Shown here: piece after piece, positions 33,701 to 40,456 of the stretch | How the letters are laid out: each line of letters starts with the position of its first letter | Numbering within the stretch: the stretch's first letter is position 1 | NCBI GenBank assembly: GCA_964235605.1 | Contig: CAXSCR010000038.1 | Location: 1 to 45,519, forward strand | Origin: DATCRE01 sp964235605 | GTDB taxonomy: Bacteria > Bacteroidota > Bacteroidia > Cytophagales > Cyclobacteriaceae | Direction of reading: 5' to 3' | Length of the DNA stretch: 45,519 bases | Notes under the pieces: model-generated | What the model was told of the DNA's origin: nothing | Databases searched by the model: none | What the model saw: only the letters and a program-made list of their open reading frames with translations | Translations under genes and position numbers: made by a program

Positions 33701-36700
33701 CAGTCCATGAATAGGTGACACCCGTTACAGGTGAAGTTCCCAATAAAGTTACGGTAGTCGTAGTACAGGTAAGTCCACCAGAAACAGATGCAGTAGCGCC
33801 AGGGCCTGAAGCATTTTGCGTTACATTAACAGTAGCAGTGGAAGTACATGCATTCGCAGGATTAGTAACAGTTAACGTATAGGTTCCCGCTACAGAAGTT
33901 GTAGCCGTTGCTGTGGTAGCTGTGAATCCACCCGGACCAGCCCATTTAAAGGTTGCACCCGTTGTAGGAGAGCCACCATTTAAAGTTACTGATGAGGCTG
34001 TGCAAGTAAGTGCGCCCGATATGGTAGCTGTCGCACCCGGTGTTGCCATATTTTGAATTACAATCACCGTAGCTGTTGAGATACATCCATTAGCAGGATT
34101 TGTTACTGTTAACGTATAGGTTCCTGGTGTGGTAGCCGTTGTGTTTGCTGTGGTTGCTGTAAAGCTTCCTGGGCCAGTCCACCTAAAGGTTACGCCTGTT
34201 GTTGGAGAAGATCCTAATAAGTTTACCGAAGTAACTGAACAAGTAAGTGATCCTGATACCGAAGCTGTTACACCTGGCAATGCTGAATTTTGAATTACGT
34301 TCACTGTAGTTGTTGAAGAACATCCATTCGCAGGATTAGTTACCGTTAGTACATAGGTTCCAGCTGCTGTAGCAGTAGCACTTGCTGTGGTAGCTACAAA
34401 ACCTGATGGACCGGTCCATCGAAAGGTAGCACCTGTTGTAGATGACGCTCCAGTTAAGGTGACACTTGTAATTGCGCAAGTAATCGGTCCAGATACTGAA
34501 CCTGTAGCTCCTGGCACTGTAATATTTTGAATTACGTTTACTGAAGCACTAGCGGTACATCCGTTGGCTGGATCAGTAATCGTAACCGTATAGGTTCCAG
34601 GTGTTGTAGTTGTTGGGTTAGCAGTGGTAGCTGTAAAACCCGCTGGCCCGGTCCACCTGAATGTTGCGCCTTGTACGGGTGTATTTGCTGTTATCGTTAC
34701 TGACGTAGTAACACAAGTAAGTGGAGCAGATACAGAAGCCGCTACCTCCGGAGTTGACGTACTTTGTTGTACGTTAACTGTTGTAGTCGACTCACAACCT
34801 GTAGTTGGATTGCTTACAGCTAACGTGTAGTTGCCAGGTAGCGTAGTTGTTGCAGTAGCAGTAGTTGCTGAAAAACCACTAGGGCCGTTCCAAGTGAAAG
34901 TAACACCAGCGGTAGCTGAAGAACCCGTTAAGGTTACTGAAGACGTATTACAATTTAAGGTTCCAGAAACAGTTGCAATCGCGCCAGGTGCCGCACCATT
35001 ATCTTGTACATCTACAGTAGTGGTAGATGTACAACCATTGCTAGCTCTAATAACGGTAAGTGTATAAAGTCCCGGTGTTACTGTCAACGGATTTTGAACT
35101 GTCGAAGTAAATCCACCTGGTCCTGTCCATTTATAATTAACTCCGGTAGAAGGAGAACTGCCTCTTAATGTTACTACGCCTGTTGTACAATCTAATGACC
35201 CAGAAGCGAAAGCCACCGCTCCTGGAGCTGCATTATCTTGTTGAACGTCAATGGTACTTGTAGACACACATCCATTAACTGGATTCGTTACCGTTAGTGT
35301 ATGTACGCCACCCACAGTAGTTGATGGGTTTTGTTGCGTAGAAGTGAACCCGCCTGGGCCAGACCATCTATAAGTTACGCCTGATATTGCGGAAGTTCCG
35401 GTTAATGTTACAGTAGGTGCCTTACAGCTTAATATTCCGGATACAGCAGCGGTTGCTTGTGGTGGAAGATTATCAGCAGGTACATATACGGTGGTGGAAG
35501 TTGCACATCCATTGGTTGGATCGGTTACAGTTAATGTATAACCACCGCCCAAGGTAACATTTGGATTTTGTAAAGTTGATGCAAATCCTTCTGCACCCGT
35601 CCATCGGTATGTAACACCTGGTGTTGTGGAAGTGCCACTAATTTTTACTGAAGTAGCTATACACGTAAGTATACTGGATACAGAAGCTGTCGCACTTGGC
35701 TGTGCAATATTTTGCTGGATATTAACTGTAGCAGCAGATGAACAACCTGTGAAAGGATTAGTTACCGTTAAGGTATATAAACCAGGCACCGTAGTAACGG
35801 GATTTTGTACGGTAGAATTAAATGCGTTTGGCCCAGACCATTTATAAGTTACGCCTGCTGTAGGCGAGCTTCCAAATAATGTTACAGATAGATTATCACA
35901 ATTTAACATGTCAGATGAAGTCGCTACTGCACCTGGTGAAGACCCAACCTGCTCTACATTGACAGTAGTTGATGAGGTACATCCATTATTTGGATTAGTT
36001 ACTACCAAGGTATATAATCCGGCAATTGAAACCCCTGGACTAGTCGCTGTAGATGTAAACCCACCAGGTCCTGACCATCTAAAAGTAACATCAGATGTGG
36101 GTGAGCTTCCAGTTACGGTAACAGACGCACTTGTACAACTAAGTGTGCCAGATACAGAAGCAGAAGCGCCTGGCAACGTTTTACTTTCAGTTACATTAGA
36201 AGAAGCTGAATTCGAAGTACAACCATTTGTAGGATTAGTTGCCGTCACACTATATGATCCTGTTGTTGTAGCACTAATAGTTGCTGTGGTTGCCGTAAAG
36301 CCATTGGGCCCCGTCCATCTATACGTTACGCCTGCAGTTGAAGAACTTGCAGTCAGCGCGGCTGACGAAGTACATGTAATTAATCCTGATGTTGAAACTG
36401 ATACGTCAGGTTTGGTTGCGCTCTGTGTTACGCTAACGGTAGCCGTAGAACTACATCCTAAAGTATTTGTTACGGTAAGTGTATAGGTTCCAGATATTGA
36501 TGTTGTGGGGTTTGCCACACTTGACGTAAAACCTTCTGGGCCAGTCCATCGATACGTTACGCCTGTTGATGTAGATGTTCCTGTTAGTGTTACGGTCGTT
36601 ACGCTACAAGAAATTTGACCTGCAACGGATGCATTTGCGCCGGGTGTACTAATATCTTGTTGTACGGTAACCGTAGATGTTCCACTACAGGCTGAGGTAT

Positions 36701-37988
36701 TTGATACACTAACGGTGTAATTTCCGATTAAGGCAACTACAGGATTGGCTTGGTTAGAACTATAACCACCGGGACCAGACCAACTGTAAGTTATGCCTGT
36801 ACCTGTAACATTTGTAGAGAGTGTTACGGAAGTTGCAGAACAAGTAATCTTACCACTAGCTGATGCAGTAACAGAAAGTGATCCTGCACTTGTAACATTC
36901 ACAGTTGCGGAAGATGTACACCCATTACTGGGGTTGGTTGCAACCACGGTATAACTACCAGCTGTAGATACAGCAGGATTTTGTTGTGTAGATGAGAAAC
37001 TGCTTGGGCCCATCCATTTATAAGTTACGCCTGCTGTTGCAGATGTAGCGGTTAACGTAAGAGCAGTTCCTGAACACCCCAATGCACCGCCTGTAGCTGT
37101 GACTGTAGGTGTTGCACTATCTAGAATTACGGTGATGGATGCAGAACCTGTACAGCCTGATGCATTGCTAACAGTTACAGAATAATTTCCGGGTTGTGTA
37201 ACAATTGGGCTTGCAAGTGTTGATGTAAAACCCCCTGGGCCAGACCAACTGTAAGTTATGCCTGTGCCCGTAGTATTAGTAGATAGTGTGGCTTGTGTTG
37301 CACTACAAGTAAGTTTGCCACTTACTGAGGCGGTTACCGAAAGAGAAGAACTTGTGGTATAGTATATCTTTACATTATCAAAATAATAGTACTCATCATC
37401 CATATCCATTTTTGTCCTGACTATTATTTGGACAGTACTGCCAGCTAACGAAGAAGTTAAAGCGGTTATGGGGTCAAATTGCCCGACCTTACTTCCATTC
37501 CCAAGCGTAATTTCCGGGCCTCCATTTAACTTATAGGTAACACGAATATAATCTTCATCACTTTCTAAAGGGCCATTAGAACTTAGATCTGTTGCAACAG
37601 AAAAATTTGCCAAAGACGATACGGAAATAACGGGCGTGCACCAGATAGCTTCACCATCCAAATTTCTTGATGCATATTTCTTCGTCCTTACTTCAAAGTA
37701 TCCATTGTTATTCCGAATGTTTGTTTTAGATACATCTCTTGACCATGGTGTTGAGCCATTGTCAACAGTAGTTCCATCTGATAAGTCCTGAAAATCCTCT
37801 AGCCAGAAATTTGTGGGTGCGCCACAGGTTTGAGAGAAAGAGTGCGTAGTGATTAAAAGTAGCAATGCAATTAGCATTACGCTCAGGCCCAATTGAGTGG
37901 CGGCGTAGCGGTTGTAAAATATTTTTTTGTGGATTGGTAGTTTTGTTTCCATAGGCTTTTCCGTGTTCTGCGGGCGAGTAAATCTCAT
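27738..37988 (-). CDS. giant secreted repeat adhesin with type IX sorting domain
   Basis: 3416 residues. A signal peptide (SVMLIALLLLITTHSFSQ) is followed by a beta-rich lectin-like region (about 50-215, FWLEDFQDLSDGTTVDNGST). About 37 tandem Ig-like repeats of about 79 residues come next, each with S-G-x-L-T-C, W-x-G-P-x-G-F, T-V-T-N-P-x-N-G-C and V-x-Q. Two divergent repeats and a C-terminal type A sorting domain (VKTHPNPFTDKTTIEF; SSGIYYYRITSNKMVRMGKL) follow. The sorting domain marks export by the T9SS and surface attachment. The two Cys per repeat are placed to form an intradomain disulfide. Start may be Met13 (METKLP). Adhesion or gliding function is inferred from architecture; the ligand is unknown. 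Confidence 0.88.
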   Translation of the reverse strand: MRFTRPQNTEKPMETKLPIHKKIFYNRYAATQLGLSVMLIALLLLITTHSFSQTCGAPTNFWLEDFQDLSDGTTVDNGSTPWSRDVSKTNIRNNNGYFEVRTKKYASRNLDGEAIWCTPVISVSSLANFSVATDLSSNGPLESDEDYIRVTYKLNGGPEITLGNGSKVGQFDPITALTSSLAGSTVQIIVRTKMDMDDEYYYFDNVKIYYTTSSSLSVTASVSGKLTCSATQATLSTNTTGTGITYSWSGPGGFTSTLASPIVTQPGNYSVTVSNASGCTGSASITVILDSATPTVTATGGALGCSGTALTLTATSATAGVTYKWMGPSSFSSTQQNPAVSTAGSYTVVATNPSNGCTSSATVNVTSAGSLSVTASASGKITCSATSVTLSTNVTGTGITYSWSGPGGYSSNQANPVVALIGNYTVSVSNTSACSGTSTVTVQQDISTPGANASVAGQISCSVTTVTLTGTSTSTGVTYRWTGPEGFTSSVANPTTSISGTYTLTVTNTLGCSSTATVSVTQSATKPDVSVSTSGLITCTSSAALTASSSTAGVTYRWTGPNGFTATTATISATTTGSYSVTATNPTNGCTSNSASSNVTESKTLPGASASVSGTLSCTSASVTVTGSSPTSDVTFRWSGPGGFTSTATSPGVSIAGLYTLVVTNPNNGCTSSTTVNVEQVGSSPGAVATSSDMLNCDNLSVTLFGSSPTAGVTYKWSGPNAFNSTVQNPVTTVPGLYTLTVTNPFTGCSSAATVNIQQNIAQPSATASVSSILTCIATSVKISGTSTTPGVTYRWTGAEGFASTLQNPNVTLGGGYTLTVTDPTNGCATSTTVYVPADNLPPQATAAVSGILSCKAPTVTLTGTSAISGVTYRWSGPGGFTSTQQNPSTTVGGVHTLTVTNPVNGCVSTSTIDVQQDNAAPGAVAFASGSLDCTTGVVTLRGSSPSTGVNYKWTGPGGFTSTVQNPLTVTPGLYTLTVIRASNGCTSTTTVDVQDNGAAPGAIATVSGTLNCNTSSVTLTGSSATAGVTFTWNGPSGFSATTATATTTLPGNYTLAVSNPTTGCESTTTVNVQQSTSTPEVAASVSAPLTCVTTSVTITANTPVQGATFRWTGPAGFTATTANPTTTTPGTYTVTITDPANGCTASASVNVIQNITVPGATGSVSGPITCAITSVTLTGASSTTGATFRWTGPSGFVATTASATATAAGTYVLTVTNPANGCSSTTTVNVIQNSALPGVTASVSGSLTCSVTSVNLLGSSPTTGVTFRWTGPGSFTATTANTTATTPGTYTLTVTNPANGCISTATVIVIQNMATPGATATISGALTCTASSVTLNGGSPTTGATFKWAGPGGFTATTATATTSVAGTYTLTVTNPANACTSTATVNVTQNASGPGATASVSGGLTCTTTTVTLLGTSPVTGVTYSWTGPGGLTSTQQNPVTSTPGTYTLVVTNPANGCSTTATVNVLQNITPPGATASVSGQLTCTASVVTLTGYSPTTGATYRWTGPSGFTSTTASTTTAVPGNYILTTTSPTNGCTSTASVAVLQNTTPPGVSASASGVLTCNTTSVQLSCTSPTPGLTFRWVGPGGFVSTDPAPFVSAPGTYTLTVTSPANGCTSSASVTVEQDITTPGATASVSGPLTCTTTSATLTGSSPSTGVSFRWAGPGGFTATTATATTTVTGTYTLTVTNPLNGCTSTASVNVTQSAGGPGATASVSGSLTCANTTVTLSGTSPVTGATFKWAGPGGFTATTANATTTVAGTYTLTATNPANGCTSTASVAVLQNITPPGATGSVSGTLTCAVTSVTLTGTSPTTGATLRWTGPSGFTAATASTTTTLPGTYTLTVTNPANGCTSTTTVNVIQNSALPGVTASVSGSLTCSVTSVNLLGSSPTTGVTFRWTGPGSFTATTANTTATTPGTYTLTVTNPANGCISTATVIVIQNMATPGATATISGALTCTASSVTLNGGSPTTGATFKWAGPGGFTATTATATTSVAGTYTLTVTNPANACTSTATVNVTQNASGPGATASVSGGLTCTTTTVTLLGTSPVTGVTYSWTGPGGLTSTQQNPVTSTPGTYTLVVTNPANGCSTTATVNVLQNITPPGATASVSGQLTCTASVVTLTGYSPTTGATYRWTGPSGFTSTTASTTTAVPGNYILTTTSPTNGCTSTASVAVLQNTTPPGVSASASGVLTCNTTSVQLSCTSPTPGLTFRWVGPGGFVSTDPAPFVSAPGTYTLTVTSPANGCTSSASVTVEQDITTPGATASVSGPLTCTTTSATLTGSSPSTGVSFRWAGPGGFTATTATATTTVTGTYTLTVTNPLNGCTSTASVNVTQSAGGPGATASVSEPLTCATPTVTLTGTSPVTGATFKWAGPGGFTATTASTTTTNPGTYNLTVTNLANGCTSTASVSVVQNITTPGAGASVSGPITCTNATVSLTGTTPSSGVTFRWTGPGSFLATTTNTTTTVPGLYTVTVTNRSNGCSSTATVNVIQDIDLPGATASASGTLTCTATSVTVTASSPTSGATFKWAGPSGFTATTTAATVTAPGTYTATVTNPANGCISTASVNVTQNIAGPGATATVSGALTCTVSSVTLTGTSPVSGSSFRWAGPNGFTATTPNATTSTSGAYTVTVTNPANGCTSTASVNVTQSSGGPGATASVSGVITCSTTTVTLLGSSPVSGVTYAWSGPGGLTSTQQNPTTSTAGTYTLVVSNPANGCTSTATVNVSQNNTTPGASASVSGQLTCTAKSVTLTGTSTTTGATFRWTGPGSFTATGATTTTTLPGNYILTATNPANGCTATATVAVLQNTTPPPVSVSASGVLTCTTTSVILSCAAPVGGRTFAWTGPGGFVSSNPTPSVSVPGRYNLTVTSPDNGCTASDFVDVEQNISPPQASATASGTLSCSASSVTLTGSSSTAGVTYKWAGPGSFTATTATATVTVAGIYTLTVTSQLNGCSSTATVNVIQNSTPPGASASVSGPITCTATSVTLTGTSSTAGVGYKWTGPSGFTAITASASISATGTYTLTVTNTASGCTSTASVNVIQNTTAPGATAAVSGPLTCATTRVNLTGTSTTSGATFKWTGPNGFTATTANTTTTALGAYTFTATNPANGCTSTSTVNVTQNVAIPDLVAQGGENTCSTENAGGLVITSNSTVAGAQYVWTVPAEHAEYFTNTNVKNLTIPYGFISGNFSVTVTNPANGCTNTKTVVVTENSTPPVCSISFTNGTTTISSVATAGATYLWTVNNTTWKIASGQGTNKITFTPGAVGTTALFTVNITTSSNGCSEDCSIQLNNTASGVVEAATTPDGRLSAVISEDATSVADYGIDVKTHPNPFTDKTTIEFNSTESGRAKVEVYDFTGRKPVVLFEGNTESGKTYEVVFNASHVSSGIYYYRITSNKMVRMGKLIYQP
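28585..37345 (-). repeat. tandem array of about 37 Ig-like repeats, unit about 237 bp
   Basis: Counted from the S-x-x-L-T-C motif in each unit, 37 repeats fill about 8.76 kb (average 237 bp, 79 residues). Neighbouring units differ clearly, but units eight positions apart resemble one another best, forming 8-repeat blocks of 1896 bp. Confidence 0.85.
30970..34318 (-). repeat. 1453-bp identical direct repeat (30970-32422 and 32866-34318)
   Basis: The two segments are offset by exactly 1896 bp and match in every stretch I compared. They diverge at 30969/32865 on one side and 32423/34319 on the other. They cover repeats 14-19 and 22-27 of the adhesin. The 443 bp between them are diverged repeats 20-21. 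Confidence 0.85.
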
Positions 37989-38382
37989 TATTGTATTTAT
38001 GCTAAGTCTATTCTTTTTATGAAGAATAGCATTCGCGTAATGAATTGATTAAATACGAAATGGCAACTTAAAACTATCTAGTTGGATATACGTAGCGATA
38101 TGCGCTAAAAAATGCCTATTCAACCCAAAAACAAGATAAATACACCATGTAGTATAAAAAACAATCAAGCTTAAGCCGATGTCTAATTTTTTTTAACTCA
38201 TGTTAAACCAGATTTGTCGTGTTGTAATTTTTTTGTCAAAAAACAATAAGTCGTTGTGATTTCGCCTTTACAATGTGTGTAGATTTAAATTAAAAAAATC
38301 TCATTTCAAAAGATTGAAAGCCTTGTAAAAAATGTGCAAATTTGCAACATAATTCTCCTATAGTCCAATCACTATCTGTACC
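37989..38382. other. 394-bp intergenic region between divergent genes
   Basis: No gene is visible. It must hold the promoters of the adhesin (minus) and the lipoprotein (plus). Candidates are TTG (38314) with CAAATTTG (38337-38344, 20-bp spacer) for the plus strand, one mismatch from the consensus. For the minus strand, a TTG about 60 bp into the region is followed after 19 bp by TATTTATC. A palindrome TTTAAC-TCAT-GTTAAA lies at 38192-38207 in a T-rich tract. Confidence 0.4.
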
Positions 38383-39789
38383 ATGAAAAAAATTTACTAC
38401 ATTAATTGCATTATAATGGCAATTTCAATTGCAATTATATCGAGCTGTATGCAAGAGGATGAGCTTAAACCTGTCTCATCAGAAGAAAATACAAAATTAC
38501 CATTAGGAAAAAGTCCAAATGATATTGGCGCTTTGGCTGCAAATAATGCGCCTTGGGCAAAGCAATTCACTGCTAATTATATAATATCTTGGATGGACTT
38601 AACTTACCGACTTGTATCTAAAGAGAAATTAGCACCACCCATTGCATCTCGACTATATGCCTACATTGGCATTACTACCTATGAAGCTACAATCAATGGT
38701 ATGCCTAATAATGTTTCTATGGTGGGTAAATTAAATGGATTGACATCCATGCCTAAGCCAAATCCAAAGAAGCTTGACTGGCCTTCAGTTCACAATAAGG
38801 CATTCGCACATGTGTTAAAAACATTATTTAACACAACCAACGTTGCTACGAATAACGCTATTGATTCTTTATATAACGTTCAGTTCACCGAAAGGAAATC
38901 AAAAATCGATGTAGACTTATTAAATAAATCGGTTGCATATGGCCAACAGGTAGGCGCAGCAATAATAACCTATTCTCAAAGTGACAATTTTGCTGCTACA
39001 AGAGGGAAGGTGTATGCGGTGCCCGCTAGATCAACTGATCCTTCATTTTGGGCTCCGACAGATGCGGGTTCAGTAAATCCACTTGAGCCGTATTGGGGAA
39101 CACTTCGTCCTTTTGCGTTAAAGCGTAGTGATGAGGCATTCATAGCAAACCCTGTGGCTTTTAGCACAGTACCTGGATCTGATTTTTATAACATAGGATT
39201 AGAAGTACAAACTACAAGAGCTAATCTTACGGATGAGCAAAAAGCAATTGCATTATTTTGGGCAGATAACCCAGGAGCTACAGGTACACCTCCAGGCCAT
39301 TGGATTACGATCATGAATCAAATTACCAAAACCAAAAATTTAAGTATGGATGAAGCTGCACAAATGTATGCGCTCATTTGTATTTCGTTAGGTGATGCTT
39401 TTATCTCTTGTTGGGATTCTAAATACAAAGTGAATCTCTTAAGACCAAAAACGTATATCAGAGAATACTTAGGTGATCCTACATGGGAGCCACTTATTAA
39501 GACACCTGGCTTCCCTGAATATACTTCAGGGCATTCTGTGTGCTCTGGCGCTGCATCATTTATTTTAACTGAAATTTTTGGTGACGTAGCTTTCACGGAT
39601 AATACCAATAATCACCTTTTTAGTCCTAGATCATTTACTTCATTCAAGGCCGCTGGTCAAGAGGCAGCTATGTCTAGACTTTATGGCGGTATACATTTTA
39701 GACCGGCTATAGAAATGGGTATTCAGCAAGGAGAAGCCGTAGGGAAAAAAGTTTTAACTTATATCGATATAAAAATTAAGATTAAATAA
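38383..39789 (+). CDS. vanadium haloperoxidase/PAP2-superfamily lipoprotein
   Basis: 468 residues. A signal peptide ends in the lipobox ISSC with Cys22, so it is a lipid-anchored envelope protein. The C-terminal domain shows the vanadate/phosphate-binding set of this superfamily: LRPKTYI, then PEYTSGHSVCSGAASF with catalytic-type His384, then SRLYGGIHFRPAIEMG with Arg432 and His438 (R-x5-H). This layout resembles vanadium-dependent chloroperoxidases and their many bacterial relatives of unknown substrate; acid phosphatase activity is also possible. The N-terminal region is helical. It diverges from the giant adhesin and is followed by a terminator. Nothing in the sequence shows what it halogenates, if anything. 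Confidence 0.8.
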   Translation: MKKIYYINCIIMAISIAIISSCMQEDELKPVSSEENTKLPLGKSPNDIGALAANNAPWAKQFTANYIISWMDLTYRLVSKEKLAPPIASRLYAYIGITTYEATINGMPNNVSMVGKLNGLTSMPKPNPKKLDWPSVHNKAFAHVLKTLFNTTNVATNNAIDSLYNVQFTERKSKIDVDLLNKSVAYGQQVGAAIITYSQSDNFAATRGKVYAVPARSTDPSFWAPTDAGSVNPLEPYWGTLRPFALKRSDEAFIANPVAFSTVPGSDFYNIGLEVQTTRANLTDEQKAIALFWADNPGATGTPPGHWITIMNQITKTKNLSMDEAAQMYALICISLGDAFISCWDSKYKVNLLRPKTYIREYLGDPTWEPLIKTPGFPEYTSGHSVCSGAASFILTEIFGDVAFTDNTNNHLFSPRSFTSFKAAGQEAAMSRLYGGIHFRPAIEMGIQQGEAVGKKVLTYIDIKIKIK

Positions 39790-39837
39790 TCATAACGGTA
39801 TTACTTTATGATTATTTTAAATCTACACTATTAGAAG

Positions 39838-39866
39838 AGGCTCTAACAAGAGCCTTTTTCTTTTTA
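39838..39866 (+). terminator. intrinsic terminator after the haloperoxidase-like gene
   Basis: AGGCTCT (39838-39844), loop AACA, AGAGCCT (39849-39855), then TTTTCTTTTT. Confidence 0.85.
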
Positions 39867-40456
39867 AACCAATGTTTAAATAGCAAGCTTACGAGTCCTA
39901 CTTTCACAGTTAATGTTCGAATGATTTACAGAACTGATATAGAATTTATGAAGAATGCCCGTCAAAAGCATCTCTTTTTTTCTGCGGCGAAAAGTATTTA
40001 ACCTGATGGGATGCGCAAGTGCAGCAGTTGAATTATTATAAGTATTCGCAAGCCTGCGAATACTTTATAGCAGATGGCCGAATCCACAGTTGGATAGGTC
40101 TCTTAAACTTAGACCCACAAGTCTAATGAATTATCTTGGCAGACTAAATTAGCTGCAGAGCAGGGGGAGCCGGACCTCCGATGAGCCAGTACTTTATTAT
40201 TCCTTACTCTTAATCTACGTGGTTCACTTGAAAATACGCCTCAATGGAATCTCAAATTCAGGCCCCACCTAACCCATATGTATATGCTTAAGCCTATAAC
40301 AATAGCTTAGACTCTATCTCCTTTGTAATAAAAGGAACATTATTTAACATTTCGCTTTAGGGGAATCTCTTAAATTGAATTACTAAAAGGTAAATCCAAC
40401 TAGTCTGAAATGAATTATATGATCTTTAAACACACACGGACTTATTTTCATATACA
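39867..40456. other. 590-bp non-coding region before the hybrid kinase
   Basis: No gene is visible on either strand. It contains a strong hairpin at 40040-40065 (AAGTATTCGCA, loop AGCC, TGCGAATACTT; 11 bp) and a G/C-rich patch near 40160-40180. No T tract follows the hairpin, so it is not a normal terminator. A small RNA or repeat element is possible. No promoter for the kinase could be assigned with confidence. Confidence 0.45.

Noticed and set aside
28360..36486. Many plus-strand frames of 60-240 residues rich in Val, Pro and Gly
   Set aside because: They are antisense to the adhesin repeats, recur with its 237-bp period and exist only because the repeat sequence lacks stops in that frame.
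28585..37345. CRISPR-like or satellite DNA array
   Set aside because: The repeat keeps an open frame with conserved protein motifs in every unit; it is a coding domain array.
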